NCBI GenBank assembly: GCA_963582685.1
Contig: CAUZSM010000021.1
Location: forward strand, 1 to 18,663
Source: CAUZSM01 sp963582685
GTDB taxonomy: Archaea; Thermoplasmatota; Poseidoniia; Poseidoniales; Thalassarchaeaceae
DNA: 18,663 nt
Reading direction: 5' to 3'
Made by a program: the position numbers and the translations under genes. The first letter of the stretch is position 1. Every line of letters begins with the position of its first letter. This document shows positions 1-7,700 of the stretch, in pieces. A model generated the notes under the pieces. It worked only from the letters and a program-made list of their open reading frames with translations, searched no databases and was not told where the DNA came from.

Positions 1-48
1 CCACACATCAAGAAACCGGATGGCACGATGAAGCCCTTCAAATCTTGA
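1..48 (+). CDS. possible C-terminal end of an unidentified protein (partial)
   Basis: Reading frame 1 is open from the window edge and ends in TGA at 46-48, giving the tail PHIKKPDGTMKPFKS. The stop lies one base before the convergent pheT stop, the tight packing seen elsewhere here. Fifteen open codons could be chance, and nothing identifies a family. The rest of the gene would lie to the left of the window. Confidence 0.3.
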   Translation, partial: PHIKKPDGTMKPFKS

Positions 49-49
49 T

Positions 50-1813
50 TCAGAGGACCGGGTCTGGAATCAGGTTGGCTAGTGCGACAACATCGAACTC
101 GCCTGCTTGGATAGGTACCTTCAGACCGAAACCATCGGAAACTGCCGGGTCAATCTCCCCGAAGCATCCAACCCATTCCCCACCGACCAGCACTTTTGCG
201 GCCCGGCCCGAAAGGTAGGGTCCGGTCTCACCATCACCCATCGTCTCAAATCCGACCTCGATTTCTCTGGCATCAGCACCGAGGTCTCTCAGTAGAGCCT
301 GTGCAATTCCCTTTGAGGCGGTGAATCCGCCACCAACTTCTGCGCAGGCCCATCCTACTCGTTCTGCATTGTGATGGTCCCGAACCACAGTACCTAATTC
401 GTACACTTTTTGCGGCAGTTCGTGGTGGCGATTGGCCGAGAGTAGATTCAGCAGCGAAGGTAGGATGCTTTGGCGCATTATGGTGTGGTCAACTGTGATT
501 GGATTGTGAATATGAGTAACCTCAGAAGGTGGTGAGAGACGGACCTTGTCGAATTGGTCGGCTTCATTGGACAGGGTGAGAGAGGTGACCTGTTGCAGGC
601 CGTTTGCTTGCATACTCTCTCTGACACGCCTGTACAAATGTGAAATCGGCAGGGGGATGCCTGCGCTGGATTGGGATGACAGGCTACTGCCGAGGTCTTC
701 GTAGCCAATTCCTGTTGCAACCTCTTCCACCAGATCGACAGGATGCAGAATATCTGCGCGCCAGCGCGGCATTTCGATGAGATATTCCTTCTCACCAATG
801 GCTCCATCAGCCATTCTAGTGGCTTTGCGCGGTCCATCAGTGATGGTTCTCTCCTCGATAAATCGGCCACCCATTCTATCGATGGCGCCGCTGATTTCTG
901 AACGGGTGAAATCGCGCCCAAGGATTTCACCCAGTAGTCGCTTTGGTAGCGAAAGCCGGCGCGCTTTTCCGTTTGGCGAGCGGAAGGTCTGGCCACTGTA
1001 ATCGGTCAATTCGATGGTCTCTACAGTACCACCACGCGCGGAGAAGGCAAGACAGACCAGCAGCAGTGATGCCTCACAGGCGCGCTGGTCCCAACCGGTA
1101 ACATCGATGAAGAAGTCGCGAGTATTCTCAGTGACAGTGGTGTGTGAGCCATTGATGATTGGCGGGAATGAGAGGACTCTGTCCGCGGCATCCAAGATGA
1201 CGGGAAATTCTGTGAAACCATCCAATAAATGTGCATAATCAACGCCTTTGGGGTGCTCCTGTAGAATCTCTCGTATCGACATCCGCTCGGTCATAGCCAG
1301 TGGGATGAACGAGTAGGTTTCTGGAACCGAGACCACCCTGAACGGCGGAATCAATTGCTCGAGGTCATGTACTCCAATCGATGCACGTCGCCTTCTTCGG
1401 CCGAGGCTGAAGTGTAGTTTTTCTTGATGGTCCATCAGAGCCTGAATGAATACATCCTGCTCCTCATCATTGCTTCCCGTATCCACATCGCGCACAATAG
1501 CTCCGTAGATGAACGGTCGGATGTGCTCAAGACTTGCATCAACGGTCATCGCAACAGGTCCATCGATGGTCGCAAGGTCCGGTTCAGCCCCGTTTCTGTG
1601 CAGGAAGGAGCGGGCTGTGTGCGCCATGGTTTCAGGGCTGAGCAGGTCGCTGCGGTCTGGGAAAATCTCAATTTCAATTTCGGTGGAATCGCATTTCTCA
1701 ACAACGCAACCGATGTCTGAAAGCGAATCTTCCCACAAGAATCGATTGTGCTCTACTCCATGACGAGCCTGCAACATCCTCAGAGTTTCATGGTCGAAGG
1801 TAACTGTTGGCAT
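50..1813 (-). CDS. pheT: phenylalanine--tRNA ligase subunit beta
   Basis: Beta subunit of the cytoplasmic alpha2-beta2 enzyme that charges tRNA-Phe; the catalytic alpha subunit (PheS) is not in this window. The 587-residue product has the archaeal/eukaryotic-type architecture, a little longer than the usual ~550. The N-terminus MPTVTFDHETL is typical of archaeal PheT, followed by EIFPDRSDLLSPETMAHTARS near residues 49-69. A B3/B4-like editing region fills the first half, then a B5-type DNA-binding-like region (SLPKRLLGEILGR). The conserved PRWRADILHPVDLVEEVA block lies near residues 347-365, and NPITVDHTIMRQSILPSLLN, from the inactive synthetase-like domain, near 436-455. The ATG start is supported by a Shine-Dalgarno-like GGGAGTGAT a few bases upstream. 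It lies 56 bp downstream of a same-strand gene and may be co-transcribed with it. Family assignment is firm; only the editing-domain boundaries are approximate. Confidence 0.96.
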   Translation of the reverse strand: MPTVTFDHETLRMLQARHGVEHNRFLWEDSLSDIGCVVEKCDSTEIEIEIFPDRSDLLSPETMAHTARSFLHRNGAEPDLATIDGPVAMTVDASLEHIRPFIYGAIVRDVDTGSNDEEQDVFIQALMDHQEKLHFSLGRRRRRASIGVHDLEQLIPPFRVVSVPETYSFIPLAMTERMSIREILQEHPKGVDYAHLLDGFTEFPVILDAADRVLSFPPIINGSHTTVTENTRDFFIDVTGWDQRACEASLLLVCLAFSARGGTVETIELTDYSGQTFRSPNGKARRLSLPKRLLGEILGRDFTRSEISGAIDRMGGRFIEERTITDGPRKATRMADGAIGEKEYLIEMPRWRADILHPVDLVEEVATGIGYEDLGSSLSSQSSAGIPLPISHLYRRVRESMQANGLQQVTSLTLSNEADQFDKVRLSPPSEVTHIHNPITVDHTIMRQSILPSLLNLLSANRHHELPQKVYELGTVVRDHHNAERVGWACAEVGGGFTASKGIAQALLRDLGADAREIEVGFETMGDGETGPYLSGRAAKVLVGGEWVGCFGEIDPAVSDGFGLKVPIQAGEFDVVALANLIPDPVL

Positions 1814-1816
1814 TCA

Positions 1817-1825
1817 ATCACTCCC
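1817..1825 (-). promoter_or_regulatory. Shine-Dalgarno site of pheT
   Basis: Minus-strand GGGAGTGAT, with its GGAG core 7 bases before the pheT ATG at 1813. It fixes the start codon and suggests pheT is read from a leadered, probably polycistronic, mRNA that begins upstream of the preceding gene. I see no clear TATA box in the 56-bp gap. Confidence 0.6.
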
Positions 1826-1869
1826 GGTCAGTAATCAAGTCATTACACGGCTTCACTAACCCCATGCTC

Positions 1870-3444
1870 TCATTGACCGAGCCATTCTGGTAATGGTCTG
1901 TCATATCCCGCCAGTCGTAGCCCACTTTGTGATGCTGTATCATGGTCCAGAGCACGGAGATGACGTCGGTTTAACGCCTCCAGACTGTCAAGGCCGAGGT
2001 CGGCCATACATCCTCTGAGTTCTGCAGCAACATCTGTGAGCCATTCCTCTACTGCTGCTGCTATCGCCTTCTGTGAGGATGGAACATTTTCTGCATCGGC
2101 AAATGGGTCGGCACAGACCAGGCCACAGCCTGCTGCGACACTGATGGCGATATCTGAGCCAGCGGTGCGCCAAGGCATTGTCAGAACCTGAGTTAGTCCT
2201 GACTCAGCCGCTCCTGAGTCACGAGCAGATAGTCCGATGCGAGGAAGGGTGGATGGTGCGGAAATTCCTGCCGGGGTCGCGAGCCGAATGAACACGGCGT
2301 CGATTGCTTGGTCATTTGTCATTCTGTGAATGGCCTCGATGGAATCGACCCGTCCAGCAATGGCGACGGGCTTGTCATCGCCGAGATGGCTGCGCATGGC
2401 AGTAAGCAGCGCATTGACCTCACCGTCGTGGACAACAGGCAGCCCATCGAGGTCGAGACATACCCCTCCAGCATTAGGTAGCAGTGCATCGGCGATGGTG
2501 ATGTTGTCCTCATCGATGAGTAGTATGTCGATGTTCCGTGGGGAGTTTCGAACCAAGCATGGCTGTTCACTCAGATATCTTCCTGAAATCCCCTTACCTG
2601 ATTCAAGGACTGGAATAACCGGCAGTGGCACAACCATGCCTTTTTCCTCTCCCGCGCGCGTGAGTAGAGTAACGGTGTCTATTGGAGCAAATCCATCCAA
2701 TCTCGCTCCAGACCCCATCAGACCGATGCCACTGAAGTCTCCCCAAGTAGAACATTCAGGCTGCTTGCAAGTAATAGGTCGGTCCGGGTCTGCTTCGACA
2801 ACAGCTGAGTCTTGGATGATTCTCATTCCATGTTCCTCAAGCATCGACACAGTTTCTTTGTGTTCGGCTGCCTTCAGTGACCTCTGCTTTGCACCTTCGC
2901 CGTGTGGTAGCAGACGGCCGTTGACGATAATGCGTCCTCCGCTCATTCCCTGTCCGGCGTCGGCTTTGCAGTCACCGACGACAATAATCAGGCCGCCGGT
3001 CATTCCCATACCGACACGGCGGCCGGCATGACCACGAATCAGCAGAGTGCCTCCACTCATCCCAGACCCTGCTTCATCTCCGACATTACCCAACACAGCA
3101 ATTCTGCCTTCGCTCATACCGTGACCGCATCTGTGTCCGGCATCCCGCTCGACCACAAGGAGACCATTTCGATTCCAAGCGCCGAACCATCCCATCGTAT
3201 TGCCTTCAAGAGTAAATGAGCCGCCGTTGCAGCAAGCGGCAGTGAAATCACCCAGATTTCCTAGTAGACGAATGCGCGCGCCTTTGGGTAGATGTGGGGC
3301 GATGCCGATTTCGCCATCCTTGGGCTTTGCATCGCCTTGAGAGCCCCATCCGATTTTGATGGCGCGGTCGAGTTTAATCGCTTTCTCAAGGTTATTTGAG
3401 AGGTTTCTGTTGAGTTTTAGACTCTTCGCAACCTCACCAGCCAT
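1870..3444 (-). CDS. GXGXG beta-helix protein with a C-terminal glutamate-synthase-like (GltB) remnant
   Basis: Residues ~55-180 form a GXGXG beta-helix: the glycine motifs GMSEG, GMSGG, GMTGG and GMSGG recur about every 19 residues (near 109, 128, 147, 166). This fold is known from the C-terminal domain of glutamate synthase large subunit and from formylmethanofuran dehydrogenase subunit C. The last ~60 residues (ADLGLDSLEALNRRHLRALD, then SGLRLAGYDRPLPEW) resemble the end of archaeal GltB FMN domains. The ~280 residues between look like a shrunken or degenerate barrel: I see neither the GHDGGTGASP-type FMN-barrel motif nor the CxxCxxxxCP [3Fe-4S] ligands. Glutamate synthase activity is therefore doubtful; a scaffold or regulatory role is possible. 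I prefer the ATG at 3444 (524 aa) because purine-rich GAGGGAAGG precedes it and the GXGXG similarity begins after it; the frame stays open to an ATG at 3573 (567 aa). It lies 56 bp upstream of pheT on the same strand. Confidence 0.75.
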   Translation of the reverse strand: MAGEVAKSLKLNRNLSNNLEKAIKLDRAIKIGWGSQGDAKPKDGEIGIAPHLPKGARIRLLGNLGDFTAACCNGGSFTLEGNTMGWFGAWNRNGLLVVERDAGHRCGHGMSEGRIAVLGNVGDEAGSGMSGGTLLIRGHAGRRVGMGMTGGLIIVVGDCKADAGQGMSGGRIIVNGRLLPHGEGAKQRSLKAAEHKETVSMLEEHGMRIIQDSAVVEADPDRPITCKQPECSTWGDFSGIGLMGSGARLDGFAPIDTVTLLTRAGEEKGMVVPLPVIPVLESGKGISGRYLSEQPCLVRNSPRNIDILLIDEDNITIADALLPNAGGVCLDLDGLPVVHDGEVNALLTAMRSHLGDDKPVAIAGRVDSIEAIHRMTNDQAIDAVFIRLATPAGISAPSTLPRIGLSARDSGAAESGLTQVLTMPWRTAGSDIAISVAAGCGLVCADPFADAENVPSSQKAIAAAVEEWLTDVAAELRGCMADLGLDSLEALNRRHLRALDHDTASQSGLRLAGYDRPLPEWLGQ

Positions 3445-3550
3445 GACCTTCCCTCGCCCCTTCCGTGGCGAACCCCGATTTGATGTTGACCCCAAGCGGA
3501 GATGTTGAGAGGACGGTTCAACCAAGCCTCTAGCGTCTCCAAGTGCAATA

Positions 3551-3572
3551 TGAATGGAAACGGAATCATTCA
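3551..3572. promoter_or_regulatory. inverted repeat TGAATG-N10-CATTCA in a divergent intergenic region
   Basis: A perfect 6-bp dyad (3551-3556 and 3567-3572) with a 10-bp spacer sits between the minus-strand GXGXG gene and the plus-strand gap gene, overlapping the AT-rich, TATA-like CAATATGAAT at 3545-3554. Its size and place would suit a dimeric regulator shared by both promoters. If the minus-strand gene instead starts at 3573, the dyad is upstream coding sequence. The only evidence is symmetry and position. Confidence 0.3.
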
Positions 3573-3612
3573 TAGGCGGCAGTCGGGCGGCCTCAGCCTG
3601 CTAGAGACAGTT

Positions 3613-3620
3613 GAGGGGTG
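3613..3620 (+). promoter_or_regulatory. Shine-Dalgarno site deciding the gap start
   Basis: GAGGGGTG lies 6 bases before the ATG at 3627. The in-frame GTG at 3618 falls inside this motif, which makes 3627 the better start. Confidence 0.65.
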
Positions 3621-3626
3621 GCGCGA

Positions 3627-4667
3627 ATGACTGGAATCAAGGTTGCAATCAACGGATTCGGAACTATCGGAAAGCGTGTCGCGGATGCTGTCGATGCACA
3701 GCAGGACATGGAAATTGTAGGAGTCACCAAGACCGGACCTTCATTTGGCTGCGATCTCGCCGTAAGGAAGGGATTTCCGCTTTACTGCACCTTCAATGAC
3801 GAGGCGAGCATTGCCCGCTTCGCTGAGCAAGGCTATGATTGCGCGGGCGGTCTTTCCGACTTGCTAGCCATCGCCGATGTTGTCATCGACTGTTCACCGG
3901 GAAAAATGGGCGATGAGAACCTCGCCAAATACAAAGCGGCTGATATCAAATATATTTTCCAAGGAGGCGAGAAACATGCCCTTACCGGGCTATCATATTC
4001 CTCAAGTGCAAACCACGAGCAGAACCTCAACGCTGCGGGCACCCGCGTGGTCTCCTGCAACACCACTGGACTTTCACGAACATTGGTCCCACTTTACGAG
4101 CACTGCGGCTCCCTTTCAGTGGAGTGCACTATGATACGACGCGCGGCTGACCCCGGGGATTCAAAAAAGGGTCCAATCAACGCAATCAAACCGGTGTTGA
4201 AAGTACCCAGTCATCACGGACCTGACGTGATGACAGTCAAGCCTGAAATCAACATCAATTCTCTAGCTGTAGCAGTACCGACAACCCTCATGCACTTGCA
4301 CTCAATTATCGCTGACCTGCCTTCTGGTCATGGCCTGACTACCGAGGGTGTTCTCGATATGTGGAGAAACACCCCTCGTGTCATCGTGATGCATGGTGCA
4401 GACAACAGAATCACAACTACTGCTGAGGTGATGGAGTTGGCGCGAGACATTGGCCGAAAATGGGGGGATTTGCACGAGATATTCGTCTGGGAGGATGGAG
4501 TCAGTTTGCAGGGTGACAGACTCTACTATTTCCAAGCGATTCATCAAGAGAGCGATGTGATTCCGGAGAATATCGATGCAATCCGTGCGTTGATGGGTAT
4601 CGAGGCCGATTGGCGTGCCTCTGTAGCGAAAACTGACGCCGCAATTGCCGCATATTACAACCTCTGA
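3627..4667 (+). CDS. gap: glyceraldehyde-3-phosphate dehydrogenase, archaeal type II
   Basis: Cytoplasmic NAD(P)-dependent phosphorylating GAPDH (archaeal class, EC 1.2.1.59), interconverting glyceraldehyde 3-phosphate and 1,3-bisphosphoglycerate. The 346-residue length matches the archaeal family (~335-345). The N-terminal Rossmann motif AINGFGTIGKR directly follows the start. The catalytic cysteine is in RVVSCNTTGLSR (Cys144 from the ATG); the conserved RRAADP, KKGPINAI and VPSHHGPDV blocks follow, the last carrying the archaeal active-site histidine region. PTTLMHLHSIIADL and WEDGVSLQGDRLYYFQAIHQ are also typical. Many archaeal homologues have Cys where this one has Ser in TTGLSR, after the catalytic Cys. 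A Shine-Dalgarno motif supports ATG 3627; an in-frame GTG at 3618 would add three residues. The protease gene starts 46 bp downstream. In heterotrophic archaea this enzyme can serve glycolysis or gluconeogenesis; the sequence does not say which. Confidence 0.96.
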   Translation: MTGIKVAINGFGTIGKRVADAVDAQQDMEIVGVTKTGPSFGCDLAVRKGFPLYCTFNDEASIARFAEQGYDCAGGLSDLLAIADVVIDCSPGKMGDENLAKYKAADIKYIFQGGEKHALTGLSYSSSANHEQNLNAAGTRVVSCNTTGLSRTLVPLYEHCGSLSVECTMIRRAADPGDSKKGPINAIKPVLKVPSHHGPDVMTVKPEININSLAVAVPTTLMHLHSIIADLPSGHGLTTEGVLDMWRNTPRVIVMHGADNRITTTAEVMELARDIGRKWGDLHEIFVWEDGVSLQGDRLYYFQAIHQESDVIPENIDAIRALMGIEADWRASVAKTDAAIAAYYNL

Positions 4668-4713
4668 GCCGGATGCAGATGCCGCCCTCGATGCGTCAAT
4701 CATCAAAAAGGGG

Positions 4714-7700
4714 ATGCTGTTCCGCGAAGCCATGCCTAAAGCATGGCTGCCACTAGCACTGGTTGTATTGATGGTGGCAATGCCTTGGGCTTCCATGGTG
4801 AATACCGAGGATTCTGCTGATGCGGCTTCCACTGCTTTTGTCGACCAACCTCTCTCTTGGACTGCCGAGGAGGCAGCCCTCAACTGGTACCCAGCAATTG
4901 GTGCTGAAGGAGGCGGTGTAGAGATTTCTTCTGGCTCGGGGATACTATGGGTTCAGACCGGCAACTTCGACCCGTTATTGCAGACAACTGATTTTTCTTC
5001 GACCCCACTGGCCCTCATTGACGATGCAGACACGTTCAGCACAGGCTTCCTCATCATGCAGTTGCATCGGAATGATGGCGAGTTTGCCGAGTCACTCGCT
5101 GCGTCGGTCAACGCAGTGGTCATCGACACTCTGCCGGAAGATGCATGGGTGCTGCGGCTACCGGCTGGCGACGCTATGAGAGCCGCAGCCATTCTCACCC
5201 TCGCTGAAAATCCACAAGTGCGCTGGGTCGGCAGCCAGCACCCGGCTTGGCGACTAGACCTACCATTGCACCAATTGGCCGGTAGTGATGTGTCATTCGT
5301 CGTCGACCTTGACTTGACCCCGGTTCCTGACCTCAGTCCGATTGAGGTGGCGACCCTTGAGTCTGACCTGCTCGCAACCGGTGCGGAGCAGGTCCGTTGT
5401 GATCAGTGGCTTTGTCAGGTGCGAGGGCTTGATTCACGTTGGATTGCATCTCTGACTTGGGACCACCGTCTGCTATTCACCGCTGCGGCTGATGAAATTG
5501 CAATCGTCAACAACTACGCCCGCAGCATCACTCGCATCGATGCACTGCGAGTCAATCACAATGGTGGGCTTGATGGCACCGGAGAGGTCGGTGCGATATC
5601 TGACACCGGCCTTGATTCCGACCACGGTGACTTCACCGGCCGAATCAGAGGCGTCTACAACAATTACGGCCCAGACAATTCAGCCTCTGACATGAATACC
5701 GGACATGGAACCCACGTCAGCGCTACCATGCTTGGAGATGGCACTGGCGACGGCAACGCTCGCGGTATCGCACACGCAGCAACTTTCCACTTCTACCAAC
5801 TAGAGCACGACCAGTCTGGGCAACTGGCTCGCTGGGGCTCGCTGTACGACATGTTCCGTCACTCTTGGCAGAACAATGCCCGCACCCAGTCCAATTCTTG
5901 GGGGGCTCAGTCTTCTTGGGGTCAGTACACTTCAGACTCTCGTTCTGCTGACTCTTTCATCAACGACTACACTGATTTCCTCGTATTGTTTGCCGCTGGA
6001 AATGAGGGTGCGCAAGGCTCGTCCTCAATTGCGCCGCCCGCCACTGCGAAAAACGTCCTAACAGTCGGAGCCTCCACTACCGGCAGGCCCGGGACAGCGG
6101 CTGCCGGCTCTGTCGCATCATTCTCAAGTATCGGGCCGACTGCTGATGGCAGAATCAAGCCCGATATCGTTGCACCGGGGGTCCAAATCTGCTCGGCCCG
6201 CGCCGAGGAGGCCACCCAATACATCGGTCCATCCTGCTCAGGTTCATCCCACAATTCGGGCGGCACCATGTATGTGCAGGCCGATGGAACCTCAGCGTCA
6301 ACTCCAGTGGTAGGCGGTGCTGCCATGCTAGCCCGTCAGTTCCTCCGCGAGGAACTTGGCATTACCAGTGCGCGCTCTGACCTTGTCAAGGCCCTCCTCA
6401 TCAACGGGGCCAAGGATCTGGGCAGCAAGAACATCCCCAATATGGACGAAGGTTGGGGTCAGTTGGACCTTGAGGAAAGTCTGTACCCACAGAGTGGAGT
6501 AATTGCCAAGAATATCTTCTGGGACACTAGCCAATCTTTGAGCCCAGGCTACTCTTACCTGTACACATACAATCTTGATGTATCCTATGGAGTCGACATT
6601 ACACTGGTTTGGAATGACCGAGAGGGCTCATCCTCTGCTTCTCAATCATCGCCAAGGCTGGTCAACGACCTCGACTTGTCGGTTACAGCTCCTGATGGAA
6701 CCGTGTACAAGGGCAATGTATTCTCCAGTGGTCTTTCTACTACGGGTGGAAGCAAGGATTCTCTGAACAATGTTGAGAGGGTACGTCTTGATTCAGGAGC
6801 GGCCGGCGATTGGTCGATTCAAATCAGCCATTCAGGTGGTTATTCCCAATCCTATGCGGTGATTATCAGCGGCGTCGGAAATGAGAATCCGATGAGTGAT
6901 CTCGCCGTTTTCAGCGGCTCACTCTGGGCTAGCCAAACCTCGCCGCTGGAGAACGATTGGGTACTGATTCGACCTGCATGGGTCAATCAGGCACCTGCAG
7001 CAACTCCCTCCTACTATGTCACCGTTGAGGACCTAACAACCTCTACAATGCTGTGGGAGGGTAACCGCAGCAGCCTTGCTGGTGGGACAACTGACACATT
7101 CACCTTCCAACACCAATTCGTCTTAATTGGTGTCCACACCATCAAACTCAAACTCGATACTAACAACGATGTCGTCGAATTGAATGATGAGGTAGATGGG
7201 ACCAACAACAATGTTGCAACCCTCGACATCAACGTGACTGCAATCGGAGTTCGAATCACACCGCATTTGGAATCAGGTGCCCTACCTACGACAGATGAGG
7301 AATACGTTGAAGCGCGTACTCGTAGTTTAGACCCAGCAATTATGTCTGAAGTATCCTTTGACCTGACTTTAGCCAATGAGGGAACTGCAGATGAGGACAT
7401 TGAATTGATTGTGACACCCGTGCAGGAGGTGAGCGAAAATGGTATTCTCAATGCACCTCAAGATGACTGGACAAAGATGCTGTCTGAAGACGGCCCATGG
7501 ATGCTGAATGCAACCGGTGGAACTGGCAATTCCATCCAAGTTAGTCTACTGTTGCGCGATGATGACGCGGACCCCGATGACCCAAACGGGGCAAGGTATG
7601 CACTTCCGGGAACATTCATTGTCGACCTCACCGCCTACTATCGGATGACACCATCTGTCTCCCATACTATTCGATTAACCATCGAAGTCGAGAGGGTTGA

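Noticed and set aside
478..996. 172-codon minus-strand open frame overlapping pheT
   Set aside because: It is out of frame with pheT, whose product is clearly conserved through the region.
3618..3626. GTG start for gap
   Set aside because: The GTG lies inside the Shine-Dalgarno motif that serves ATG 3627, and the added residues are not part of the GAPDH fold.
4645..4713. TTG start of the protease overlapping the end of gap
   Set aside because: It would place 23 mostly polar, partly acidic residues before the signal peptide. The first ATG at 4714 gives a normal signal peptide.
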